A DNA stretch of 64,000 nucleotides, taken from the NCBI GenBank assembly GCA_977017575.1, contig CDRNVI010000024.1, positions 62,001-126,000 of the forward strand. The letters run 5' to 3'. Positions 9,741-18,665 of the stretch are shown in pieces. A program made the translations under genes and the position numbers. The notes beneath the pieces were generated by a model. The model saw nothing but the letters and a program-made list of their open reading frames with translations, had not been told where the DNA came from and made no database searches. The stretch is from Paramoeba atlantica (taxonomy: Eukaryota > Discosea). Positions within the stretch are counted from its first letter, which is position 1; each line of letters starts with the position of its first letter.

Positions 9741-10859
9741 TTAAAACTTTCCACGAAAGCCACCACCTCCGCGTCCGCCGCGGCCCCCGCCTCTCCCCCC
9801 ACGGAAGTTGCCCCCGCGGCCACCACCTCGGCTGAACTGACCTCCTCGGTTGCCACCTCCTCCCCCGAAGCTGTTACGCTGCTGCTGGAAACCCCCACCG
9901 CTGTGTCGACCTCCCTGCTGGGGGGTGTGACCCCCTGGCTTGAAGTGACCCCCGCTGCCATGCTGGCGTCCCCCGCTACCTTGCTGGCCGGGGGAAAACG
10001 GCCTATTCTGCGGCGTTCCACCATGGGAGGGACGGTTAGGAAACTCCTGGCGTTGGCCACCTTGGGGCTTGTTCGACTTCTCCCCGTGCTTTGCGGAAGG
10101 GTCGAACTTGGGTTTCTTCACCGGAACCTCGTCCTCTTCGTCGTCCTCCTCTTCGTCGTCCTCATCCTCCTCTTCGTCGTCATCTTCTTCGTCCTCCTCT
10201 CCTTCCCCCATGTTCTCTTCCTCCTCCTCGTCGTCTTCCTCCTCCTCGCTGTCATCATCCATGTCCATGTCTTCTTCCATCATCTCGTCTTCCTCATCGT
10301 CCGACTCTTCGTCGTCTTCATCATCTTCATCGAGCTTAGGGGCAGCTTTCGAGGCCAGCGCGGGCGAGGCAGAAGAAGGCTTCACGGCCGCAGGGGGAGC
10401 GGAGGGTGAGGTTTTCACAGGCACCGTCTTAATCCCCACTTTATCCACAACAGTCTTTGAGACTTTAACCGCTTCCAGAGCCTTTTTCGCTGGCACCTCC
10501 TCCAGACTCTCGTCGTCTTCGTCGTCCTCGAGGTCGTCCATATCATCCATGTCGTCCATTTCATAATATCCGGTGAGATGGATTTTGAGTTTGTCCCCTT
10601 TGGCTGTGAATTTCACTTCCTGGTCGGGCATGAAATTGAGGTCAAGGGCCATTTGGAAGTTGCCATGCTTCGAGCAGAGCGTCCCTAGGGCGAATTGTTT
10701 GCCTTGGACGGTGATGTAGAGCGTAACATTCCCGGACTTTTCAGAATCACCCGCCAATGCCGCCTGACTCACGTGGAGGAATCCGATCTTGGGGGTTGTT
10801 TTGAACTCTACTCCGGGTTCTACCTGAGCGCCGAAAAAGCAGTTGAGTTCGTCTTCCAT
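9741..10859 (-). CDS. Nucleoplasmin-like (HD2/FKBP-type) acidic nucleolar protein with GAR tail
   Basis: 372 residues with an ATG at 10859. Residues 1-100 form a nucleoplasmin-like beta domain (start MEDELNCFFGAQVEPG, later HVSQAALAG, VTLYITVQGKQFALGTLC, FTAKG-LKIHLTGYYE), the fold shared by plant HD2 proteins and the N-termini of FKBP39/46-type chaperones. Then come alternating Asp/Glu tracts (about 105-250), a basic Lys/Pro linker, and a Gly/Arg/Phe-rich tail (about 270-372) with RGG boxes typical of nucleolar RNA-binding proteins. No FKBP catalytic domain follows. Inferred role: histone or ribosomal-protein chaperone in the nucleolus. Codon use is clearly GC-richer than in the neighbours, as for eS6, which suggests high expression. 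Confidence 0.75.
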   Translation of the reverse strand: MEDELNCFFGAQVEPGVEFKTTPKIGFLHVSQAALAGDSEKSGNVTLYITVQGKQFALGTLCSKHGNFQMALDLNFMPDQEVKFTAKGDKLKIHLTGYYEMDDMDDMDDLEDDEDDESLEEVPAKKALEAVKVSKTVVDKVGIKTVPVKTSPSAPPAAVKPSSASPALASKAAPKLDEDDEDDEESDDEEDEMMEEDMDMDDDSEEEEDDEEEEENMGEGEEDEEDDDEEEDEDDEEEDDEEDEVPVKKPKFDPSAKHGEKSNKPQGGQRQEFPNRPSHGGTPQNRPFSPGQQGSGGRQHGSGGHFKPGGHTPQQGGRHSGGGFQQQRNSFGGGGGNRGGQFSRGGGRGGNFRGGRGGGRGGRGGGGFRGKF

Positions 10860-11067
10860 GTTGATGCAAGCGAAAAGTAAATGTAAATATGACTAAGAAC
10901 GAAAATGTTGTTCAGGTGTTAAACCTTATCCATTCAAGAACATCTGCTACTCTTGAATATTATGTATTTTCAAGGCTTTTCTGGAAACAGTGAGGTTACA
11001 CTAGTGTGACCTTATTTGAATATGAAATGATTAGGAAAAAAGGTGCACTTCTCTGCTCTAAGAAGAC

Positions 11068-13332
11068 TCACGTAAGCGTAAGCTGTATTTGGATATTCCT
11101 AGAGTGTGTCGTGTTCGAGTATCTCTTGGGGGGTTGCTTCGCATCCAAGGCATTGGGTGCACCGTGAACATTCACAGACTGGGTGACTTTGGGGTTCTTT
11201 GCTCGATATTCAGCAATAGTCCCGAAAATGCTCAAACATTGGCTTAGTTTCTGCCTATGGGACTCATCTCTTTCAAGCTCTATGCATTCCTCTAGCAATT
11301 GCTTAGCTAGATCATTTACTTTCGAGTGAGTTTGCAGCAGGGTGACAATTATTTCAGGAAGTCCAGTTTCACTTGGTTGGTTCAAGCTGGACCGCTCAAG
11401 GTGAAGCATATGTATTCTACGTCGCAGCAATAAAATCATAAATTCTTGAGTAATGCCACTGCCTAATTTTGAGGACATCATTTTAGTGTTTAATGTACTT
11501 GTCTCTTTCGTGTAAATGTATTCTGCGGCCGGTGAGACTAAGGTAACATGCTTTGAAAGCGAGTGCATAGTATCACCATAAACTTTGCAAGCCTTGGACC
11601 ATTGTCCATGCATCAAACACGAGTTTAGAACATGAATGGGCAGTACTGCACGTTGTGCGGAATCTGACTCACGAACGAACTGCAAAGGCCTGTTAAGGGA
11701 AATATAGTAGTATGTGAGAGCATCTTCCCATGCTTGTGATAGAGAGGCGGCTCTAGCATATACAGCAGCAACTGCATACGAAGTGAGAGGCGATTTTCTG
11801 CTTAAATAAAGGAAGAAGTTTCTCTGTATGGATTTAGGAAAAGGCGAGGAATATCTTGTCATCAGCACTGCTAATCGTTGGCAAAGTTCAGAAAATTTTT
11901 CTTGTTCAGCTAGAAATTCAGTAGTGTCACTTATAATAGATTTTGTCGATTCCATCGGCGTTCCTCTTACAAAAGCTGATAACGCAAGCCTCCAGCAATC
12001 TTCGTGCAATAAAGGTTGAGCGGCAAAAAATACTGAAAACTGAAGATGAGCCGTCCTAGTAAGGACTGAAAAACTATAATTAGTATTGAGAAAAATATGC
12101 ATTCGTAAATGCGCGGCTTCCGATTCTATCTTGAAACGCTCAACATGATACCTGTAAAAATCTTTTACATGTATCCATGTATTATCTCGGCGGTACAAAG
12201 CTTTCTCCTGGTGTGAAATAATGCGGTGAGAACATGGTTCACGTTCAAATCTAATGGAGGCGGAGAGAGGTGCAGTTGTGTGCATTAGCATTCGAGCTGC
12301 AAATGATACATCTGGTGCCGACGTAATTGAACTCCACCTTGTATTAGGATAAAGCTTAGTATAAATCTCCATGACGCGGCGGGCCATTACAAGGAGTCGA
12401 TGGCGTACTAAGAGAGCCCACGTAACAAAAAAAGTGGGAGCGGTTGGCACTAGCATTCGCCAGCTTGGAGTCGAATCTACATCCATTTTACTAATAACAT
12501 TAAGCATTTCTGCCCAGCTTCCGTAGCGCGCGTAGGATCTTACAAGTCGCTCGTAGAGATTGCAAGCATTATCTCCGCGTAGAAGCAATCTGTTGCGGAC
12601 GCAACACTGGTTTAGTAAAGAATGTAAAGCTTGAATTTGCCCCTCGGACTTCTGACATCCTCTGTTTCGCGCGTGTTCAATCCACCTTACAGCTGGAAAG
12701 AAGTGATTAGGGGCAACATCAGTTGCCGTAAGAATCGTATTTTGAAATAGTTGCAGTGCATCACACCAGTCAGCAAGGGATGTAACCGCGTGCTTAATTG
12801 TATTTCCCTTTAAATGTTGAGTTTTCCCGTCGTTTCGCAGTCTGATAATAGTATTGAAAATTTGTTTAATAGTTTGACACCTTATTTCAACAGATTTGGG
12901 ATTGCACCGCCACCCTTGATCCACACGATATATTTCCGCGAGTATCATTTCTAATTTCTCTGCCTCATATTCAACGTGGAGAACATTGTGAACATGCTGA
13001 ATGATGCGACAAGCATGTGTCCACGACCTTTTGGACGAATTCAAAATAAATGTTAGAGTTTTTCGGTCGATTTGCTTTTGAAACGGAAGGCTAGAGTAAA
13101 TTCTTAGGGCGCCGTACCAATTCTTGTCTAAAGCTGCTTTCCATAATCCGAGTGAAGAATCACCCGCAATTCGAGGCAAATGTGATGAATGGCAAGAAAG
13201 CTCGTCGCTGCTTCCCGATGGTTCATTTGCACTGTGTACAAGTGAATGCGAATTTTTCGGATCTCCAGGAAGGCTTGAGAACAGTTTGAGTGATGCTTTG
13301 CGCAGACGATCTACTACATTACGATGTAACAT
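11068..13332 (-). CDS. Helical-repeat (PPR-like) protein, probably mitochondrial
   Basis: 754 residues from the ATG at 13332. The start MLHRNVVDRLRKASLKLFSS is an amphipathic basic helix, a plausible mitochondrial presequence. The remainder is almost entirely alpha-helical with repeated W-x-x-A-L/C-x-x-Y/F units: LWKAALDKNWYGALRIYSSL, WCDALQLFQN, YGSWAEMLNVISKM, AWEDALTYYYISL, QWSKACKVYGD. These have the spacing of pentatricopeptide repeats, but are degenerate. PPR proteins bind organellar RNA for processing, editing or translation. I cannot assign a target. Other helical repeat families (TPR, HAT) cannot be excluded. Confidence 0.55.
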   Translation of the reverse strand: MLHRNVVDRLRKASLKLFSSLPGDPKNSHSLVHSANEPSGSSDELSCHSSHLPRIAGDSSLGLWKAALDKNWYGALRIYSSLPFQKQIDRKTLTFILNSSKRSWTHACRIIQHVHNVLHVEYEAEKLEMILAEIYRVDQGWRCNPKSVEIRCQTIKQIFNTIIRLRNDGKTQHLKGNTIKHAVTSLADWCDALQLFQNTILTATDVAPNHFFPAVRWIEHARNRGCQKSEGQIQALHSLLNQCCVRNRLLLRGDNACNLYERLVRSYARYGSWAEMLNVISKMDVDSTPSWRMLVPTAPTFFVTWALLVRHRLLVMARRVMEIYTKLYPNTRWSSITSAPDVSFAARMLMHTTAPLSASIRFEREPCSHRIISHQEKALYRRDNTWIHVKDFYRYHVERFKIESEAAHLRMHIFLNTNYSFSVLTRTAHLQFSVFFAAQPLLHEDCWRLALSAFVRGTPMESTKSIISDTTEFLAEQEKFSELCQRLAVLMTRYSSPFPKSIQRNFFLYLSRKSPLTSYAVAAVYARAASLSQAWEDALTYYYISLNRPLQFVRESDSAQRAVLPIHVLNSCLMHGQWSKACKVYGDTMHSLSKHVTLVSPAAEYIYTKETSTLNTKMMSSKLGSGITQEFMILLLRRRIHMLHLERSSLNQPSETGLPEIIVTLLQTHSKVNDLAKQLLEECIELERDESHRQKLSQCLSIFGTIAEYRAKNPKVTQSVNVHGAPNALDAKQPPKRYSNTTHSRNIQIQLTLT

Positions 13333-14024
13333 GCACACGAAATGACGGATGTTACAATTGATCCTGCAGCAGAACTAGAATTGTGCTCATAAGATAGATC
13401 ATCTGGGTAAACACCAAAAGGTACAAATACGCATTTTAGAAAAAGAGGACAGACAAATATACCAAGTCCACCCACAAAACAAAGACATGATAACGTTTCT
13501 GTTCTCCCATAGCCCTTAGGTGAACTTCTAAAGTAATGTAACTCTTAAACGTAGGTAGCAGTTATTTGACGTAACACATGAAAGCACACGCAAATAAAAT
13601 GTATGTTTATGTAGGAAACACGAATATTAGCTTAAATATAAATTATAGACTACACATACATACATTGTATGTAGTGTTCATCTAGTATCTGGTACACCCG
13701 AACATCTACCTCCCTTGTCTCGAGGTAGTGCGTGGACTGATGACCTCTTCTCTTCAACAGATAAACCCTATTTTTTTGAGGACATCAAAGAGTTCTCGAT
13801 CTCTTGGCAGCATGGAGACATGCATGTATGTAAACCAATTCGTAGAAATTTCGTTCTTCGTCTTAATCGGAAGCCATCCGAATGGAATGGGGGCGGTTAG
13901 GCTGATAGAAGCCTACGCAAAATTAATGCGAGATCGTCGAATGCGACTCTCGTCTGAATACGAATAGAACTCATCACATTAACTTGTATTGAAGACACAA
14001 CAACGTACACGACGTTAATCGCTC
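13333..14024. other. Intergenic, overlapping short plus-strand frames only
   Basis: About 690 bases. Two overlapping plus-strand frames (13715-13900, 13728-13967) start at non-ATG codons and match nothing I know; neither is called as a gene. The flanks are AT-rich, with repeated TACATACAT-type motifs at about 13650-13670. Confidence 0.35.
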
Positions 14025-15464
14025 TTATTGGCCGCAAGCTACAGCAATCATCTTCTTATATTGCAAAATTCTCTCGGACGATTTTCCCAGTAATACACCA
14101 GCACATTTTTCAAAATTTTGAATGCGTTTCCATTGCTCAAATGTAACGGCATTCTTAAAACAGGGTAAGTCACACGTTTTAGGCTCTTCCGCAGCTGAAC
14201 CAGGCTGAATATGCCCATTTTCTGATAAACGCTTAGAACATTCTTCTTCCAACATTGTTTGTGCCGTTTCGAGTGCATCTGGAATGACACTGGCAATGAC
14301 GCCATGTGCCCCACGTTTGGCCCATCCTACGGTATAAAGGCGAGGAATGGAAAGAACTGCTCCCTTACTATGAGATATCATTCGTGTCTTTTCCTCCAAA
14401 GGAACGCTAGAGATGTAACTTCCACGATATCCTGTAGCGAAAATCACGACATCAGCGTTCATTTCAACTTGTTTTCCATTTGGGGACCACACCAAGCGGG
14501 AGGCAGAATTGTCGTTTGCGTTTACCCCGGGACTGGGTTCCAAACATTCAAAAAGGATTGAACGCGCTCGTATTTCTAACGGACGAAGATTGTATTTCAG
14601 ATTAAGAAGGCGTTTCTTAGTTTGATCTAATAGACTTTGATTTGAAACGGACTTGAGCAAGTCGATGAGTCGTCTTCGCGATCGTGGAACATCTGAGGAT
14701 TCGTAGCAGAATTTGTCCAGAGAAACATCCACATTTTCCAAAGAAAGCATTTCACGAAATTCTTTGATACTAAAAGCAGATTCCAAAGCTCCACGGCGTC
14801 CGACTATGGTAATCCGTTGAATATCGCAACTTTGTAATACGCGCAATGCAGGAGAGGATATATCCGTTGCTTCCAGTTTCTTGGAATCTTGCAAGAAAAT
14901 TCGAGCGACATCTAAAGAAACGTTGCCATTTCCAATAATAACCGCTTCTTTCGGACTCGACGTGTTACCCCAAGGGGGCTCTTGTAAATTATAGCAGCTA
15001 AAAGGATATCCATTGTACCACTCTACAATGTTCTTAGCGTAGTGCACATGCGCGCTTGTTGACCCTTTGCACTGTAATTTGTTAACCTCACTAGCCCCTG
15101 TGGCGAGGACTACAGTGTTGTAAGTATTGAGAAGCTGCTCTATGGATACACCCTTACCCAGTTCAATATTTCCCAACCATCGCACATGTTCGCGAGATGC
15201 GATCTCCTCAAACCGGGACTCCACATTTCGGATTTCCGGATGGTCCGGAGCTACACCATATCGTATTAAGCCGTAAGGTGTGGGTAGCTTTTCCAAGATA
15301 TCAAACTGAAGTCGGTCAAAACTTCGATATCCTTTGGGTGTTCGCATGGTGAGACATGAAGACGGATACCTTGCTCTACGGGAATCAAATGCCTTTTGTA
15401 AGGCATCAACGAAATAAAAGCCGGCAGGTCCCGATCCTACAACACATGTTCTATATGGAAGCAT
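14025..15464 (-). CDS. FDXR: NADPH:adrenodoxin (ferredoxin) oxidoreductase
   Basis: 479 residues with an ATG at 15464. FAD-binding motif VVGSGPAGFY at 8-17; LEKLPTPYGLIRYGVAPDHP is the family signature around residues 57-77; VVLATGAS; NADPH-binding IIGNGNVSLDVARIF; VGRRGALESAFSIKEFREM; and the C-terminal second flavin motif TVGWAKRGAHGVI. This is the FDXR/Arh1 family, which passes electrons from NADPH to mitochondrial ferredoxin for Fe-S cluster assembly, heme A and similar reactions. The length matches the family. Unusual: the protein starts four residues before the FAD strand, leaving no room for a cleavable presequence, so either targeting is internal or an upstream exon is missed. Confidence 0.92.
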   Translation of the reverse strand: MLPYRTCVVGSGPAGFYFVDALQKAFDSRRARYPSSCLTMRTPKGYRSFDRLQFDILEKLPTPYGLIRYGVAPDHPEIRNVESRFEEIASREHVRWLGNIELGKGVSIEQLLNTYNTVVLATGASEVNKLQCKGSTSAHVHYAKNIVEWYNGYPFSCYNLQEPPWGNTSSPKEAVIIGNGNVSLDVARIFLQDSKKLEATDISSPALRVLQSCDIQRITIVGRRGALESAFSIKEFREMLSLENVDVSLDKFCYESSDVPRSRRRLIDLLKSVSNQSLLDQTKKRLLNLKYNLRPLEIRARSILFECLEPSPGVNANDNSASRLVWSPNGKQVEMNADVVIFATGYRGSYISSVPLEEKTRMISHSKGAVLSIPRLYTVGWAKRGAHGVIASVIPDALETAQTMLEEECSKRLSENGHIQPGSAAEEPKTCDLPCFKNAVTFEQWKRIQNFEKCAGVLLGKSSERILQYKKMIAVACGQ

Positions 15465-15770
15465 TCCGACAAAAAGTCAGGATGTGTCGCAAACATTATC
15501 GTAAAGGTGAGATATTCTGTACAATTAGAAAGTGAACAGTAAAACGCATTCTCCGAATCAGCTGAGACACAAATTTAATAATTCTTACCGATCCGCGTAA
15601 AAATATATAAACCTCAAAAGTATTGTGTACGTAGAGAATTTAATTCTATAAGAGAAAACTTTCGTAATACAACTTTTGATACTTTAAAACCATAGCACTA
15701 CGAAGCTTGATATATCCTACAGTGAGTTACAACTTTCATACCACCTTCGTCTTCTTTTCAGAATAGAGCA
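15465..15770. other. Intergenic between FDXR and eS6
   Basis: 306 bases, AT-rich. It includes the FDXR 5' region and eS6 3' region. No ORF or structure can be supported. Confidence 0.4.
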
Positions 15771-16616
15771 TTACTTTCGTCGAATACCGCTCTTGGATTT
15801 TCCCTTTCCCGCACTCGCCTTTTTGGAGCGCTCATACGCCTTGCGCCGAGCTTCTCGAATTTCCACATCTTGCTTCTTCACCAACGAGCGCTGCTTTCGC
15901 TTTTGCTCATCATGACGACGCAGACGCTGGTCTCTACGGCGGGCAAGCAAAAGCGAAATGTATTCCTTACGCTCGGCTGCGCTGCGCACCACGCGTGCCT
16001 TCTTCTCCTCCAGCTTTGCCTTACGACGTCGAAGAATCGAGGGAACAATCAAACGCTGAATCTTCGGGGCCTTGGTGTAGGAACGAATATTCTTCCCCCC
16101 TTTCTCACTGCGGTCCTTCTCCGGGATCGTGCGTCGCACGACATACTTCGTCACGGGCTGGGTGGTGAGCCCAAACAGCTTACGAATCTTATTCGCCCGT
16201 TTCGGGCCCAGACGCAGCGGCACGGAGACGTCCGTGACCCCGGCGATATCCTTCTCCCCCTTCTTGGTGACCGTCAGCGCGAGGGTGGCCAAATCCCCCC
16301 CGAGGATACACCCGCGGACGCTGCGTCGTCGGCGCTCCCCTTTCCGGGCGCGCCACTTTTGGAACCCCACGGTGCCGGGCTGGAGCAGCAGGCGCACGCG
16401 GCTTGCGGTCATCACCCCTTGCTTCATCGGGAACCCGTCCTTGTCCTGGCCCCCGGTGATGCGGAATTTGTACCCCGCAAAGGCCTCGTCGAAGATGTGG
16501 CCCTCCATCTCCTGCCCCATGCGGTAGTCGGAGAGGTTGGCTTTGCGCAGGTGGTCGTCCTCGATGTCAACGCTCTTGGTGCCGCCGGTGGAGGGATCCG
16601 CGATGAGGAGTTTCAT
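15771..16616 (-). CDS. RPS6: 40S ribosomal protein eS6
   Basis: 281 residues with an ATG at 16616. The protein shows the full eS6 pattern: KFRITGGQDKDGFPMKQGV, RVRLLLQPG, ERRRRSVRGCI, LGPKRANKIRKLFGL, VVRRTIPE, and KAPKIQRLIVPSILRRRKAK, followed by a basic helical tail. It is slightly longer than animal and yeast S6. eS6 is a structural part of the small subunit and usually a kinase target at its C-terminus; here the tail has few serines beyond SKKASAGKGKSKSG. Codon use is strongly GC-biased compared with the neighbours, consistent with high expression. The coding-strand upstream region (16617-16700) is pyrimidine-rich, as is common for ribosomal-protein genes (TOP-like tract or splice-acceptor tract; inference). 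Confidence 0.97.
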   Translation of the reverse strand: MKLLIADPSTGGTKSVDIEDDHLRKANLSDYRMGQEMEGHIFDEAFAGYKFRITGGQDKDGFPMKQGVMTASRVRLLLQPGTVGFQKWRARKGERRRRSVRGCILGGDLATLALTVTKKGEKDIAGVTDVSVPLRLGPKRANKIRKLFGLTTQPVTKYVVRRTIPEKDRSEKGGKNIRSYTKAPKIQRLIVPSILRRRKAKLEEKKARVVRSAAERKEYISLLLARRRDQRLRRHDEQKRKQRSLVKKQDVEIREARRKAYERSKKASAGKGKSKSGIRRK

Positions 16617-16919
16617 GGGAAAAAACGGTGGTGAGAGAAAAGATGAGAAAAAAAGGCTAAGGAGGAAGAGGGAGAGTTCGTGAGCGCGTGTGGGCAGGAT
16701 ACGAGTGGAATAGGGTAAAAGAGAGCGAGCGGGGGTAATGTCGATTTTAGGTTAGGGTGAGACGAATAAAGTACTGTGGATTTGATAGTGCTCATCCATG
16801 ATTACACGCTTCAATGATTACAAGTCTTCTTTTACAGAAGAAGAGAAGAAGAAGAAAAATATGATTAGAAGTCTTTTTTACAATCTGCGTTAAATTACCA
16901 CTTCTTGACTTTTAGATGG
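16617..16919. promoter_or_regulatory. Pyrimidine-rich eS6 upstream region
   Basis: 303 bases between eS6 and PRIM2. On the coding (minus) strand, the stretch just before the eS6 ATG is an almost continuous C/T tract (16617-16700). This fits a TOP-type element or a polypyrimidine tract before a splice acceptor. The rest shows no ORF. Confidence 0.4.
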
Positions 16920-18665
16920 CTACGTATCGGGTGGCATGTTCACGGGTGAACTCACACTTGGAGCACAAGAAATAGTGGTAGCTCTACCCGGAGAAACATC
17001 CTCCGAGACATGAAAACTCGAATCATTCTTTTCTAATTTCACCTCCGTCCGCCGTTCAGCAAGTTCCCGACTGGCCGCATAGAACTGATACGGCGAGGTA
17101 AACAGACCATCCCCTTGATACGAGGGATGCTTTGCAATAAAAAAGCGATGGCAACTTCGAGTGTAGTGTTGAGACTGCGCATCCTTAACAATATCCTCTA
17201 TCTCTTGAGGGCTACCTTTCGGTAGTTGCTCCCGAAGCATGCGGTGCAGATTGCTGCTTTCGGAGTGGCGAAACGGGCACCCGTGGCACGAGGAGGAAGA
17301 GGGAGGAGCCCCCATAATAATTGACCCGCATCCCATAGCGTTATAGCTGACGTGCTTCCCTTCCTTACCATAGTGATGCCGAATTGCATATGCGTAGCTT
17401 GACCTCTTAAATGCCTCAAGCCCCATAGCCTCTCGTGAACCAAAGAATTCAATCGCCTCATCCATGGACAAACCAATGCGTTTGAGAAAAGTACTGTACT
17501 GGAACCTTCCATGAAATTTGAGGTGGCGATCTCTGTTAAGCTGGTCTTGCAACTGCTTCATGCAGGGTGGGAAGTGTTCAGCAGCAAGGGAGTCAATTTG
17601 TTCACTATGAACAACACCAAGTTTGTGATCCTCCGTATCGGAACGGGAACCGGGGGCAAAAGCCTCGACTGTAACAATGGCGTCTATCTTATGAATCACA
17701 TAGTTGGAGGCAGAATGCTGAAGTGAGAGCCTTTGAGGAACCGCTTGAGACAACAGCTTTCCCAAACTATCTTGAAACATGTTACACTGCATGGTTACGA
17801 TCTCCCGGTTCTGCACAACAGCCTCTCCACGATGCAAGCAAACGCTTCGCCTTCGTACTGCATCCAGAACGTGCCGAAATGGGACTCGATACCACGAAGC
17901 CGACTCACCGGAGGAAACAACAACGGTAGAAGGCAGCTCACTCGATATGGAAGCTTTCCCAGTAAGAGCTCTCGCGGTTGCTGTGGCTGCCTCGGCAATT
18001 TTTCGTACTCCCAGCGTAGCATAGCGCTGTGACATGCCTGTGACTTTGTATGCGAGTGCATGGCCCGAATCCGCATCAGTGTTCCCCAAATCTGAGATGT
18101 GGCTCACCTTCGCAAGTGTGGGAATCACGCGTGCAGGCACTCCATTCGCCTGGAACACAGACTCTTGCTCAACGCTTGTTAGTTCCCGCAGTCGCATGCG
18201 AAAAAGGTTCTCCTCGCACCGAGAGAACCATTGTCGTAGGTGATCAATGTGACAAAACCCCAACAAACATAAATAGAAAGATACATGATCGCGAGTCCAG
18301 TCCTGTAATAAACCTTTTTCTACAGAACTTAGGGTAGAAAGGAATGGGGTTTCATTTCTTCCATGCTCTCTGAAAAGTTCATGACGATTTTTTTCCACAG
18401 CCGCAAGTAAACGGAGACGGGCGGAAACTAAATCCCCTAGATCGGGTAGAAATACACTGTCTTCCATAAGCCTAGTTTTTACGGGACGCAGAAGGTTATC
18501 ATGATTTTGTTGAATTAAGTTGTATTTCAGAGGTCGGTTTTTATACAGTCCCACCCAAGTAGAATTCTGCAATTCGTTGCCTACTCCCGCTTTCGGAAAC
18601 TCTGATGCATCTAGGTGAAAAGAGCGTCCAGAAGGAGAAGAAGGTTCCTGCTTCAGAAGCTGCAT
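16920..18665 (-). CDS. PRIM2: DNA primase large subunit (PRIM2/Pri2)
   Basis: 581 residues with an ATG at 18665. The C-terminal iron-sulfur domain is unmistakable: FPPCMKQL supplies the first cluster cysteine, LKFHGRFQYSTFLKRIGLS the conserved helix, RHHYGKEGKHVSYNAMGCG the next, SCHGCPFRH the third and SQHYTRSCHRFF the fourth, then SPYQFYAASRELAE. The N-terminal half (NLLRPVKTRLMEDSVFLPDL, DWTRDHVSFYLCLLGFC) matches the primase-binding domain. PRIM2 forms the heterodimeric primase in the DNA polymerase alpha complex and starts RNA primers. The tail after about residue 545 is Ser/Thr-rich and unmatched. The neighbour list (ORC4-like gene 8 kb away) gives a weak replication theme only. Confidence 0.93.
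   Translation of the reverse strand: MQLLKQEPSSPSGRSFHLDASEFPKAGVGNELQNSTWVGLYKNRPLKYNLIQQNHDNLLRPVKTRLMEDSVFLPDLGDLVSARLRLLAAVEKNRHELFREHGRNETPFLSTLSSVEKGLLQDWTRDHVSFYLCLLGFCHIDHLRQWFSRCEENLFRMRLRELTSVEQESVFQANGVPARVIPTLAKVSHISDLGNTDADSGHALAYKVTGMSQRYATLGVRKIAEAATATARALTGKASISSELPSTVVVSSGESASWYRVPFRHVLDAVRRRSVCLHRGEAVVQNREIVTMQCNMFQDSLGKLLSQAVPQRLSLQHSASNYVIHKIDAIVTVEAFAPGSRSDTEDHKLGVVHSEQIDSLAAEHFPPCMKQLQDQLNRDRHLKFHGRFQYSTFLKRIGLSMDEAIEFFGSREAMGLEAFKRSSYAYAIRHHYGKEGKHVSYNAMGCGSIIMGAPPSSSSCHGCPFRHSESSNLHRMLREQLPKGSPQEIEDIVKDAQSQHYTRSCHRFFIAKHPSYQGDGLFTSPYQFYAASRELAERRTEVKLEKNDSSFHVSEDVSPGRATTISCAPSVSSPVNMPPDT

Noticed and set aside
10069-10566. Ser-rich plus-strand ORF opposite the nucleoplasmin-like gene
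   Set aside because: It is the antisense of Asp/Glu codon tracts (GAC/GAG reversed gives serine/proline/leucine runs); the minus-strand frame has a recognised fold and start.
13715-13967. Two overlapping short plus-strand ORFs between the helical-repeat gene and FDXR
   Set aside because: Non-ATG starts, no homology, no codon signature; not better than chance.
15870-16634. 254-codon plus-strand ORF opposite eS6
   Set aside because: Antisense shadow of a GC-biased, highly expressed gene; it has no recognisable domain.
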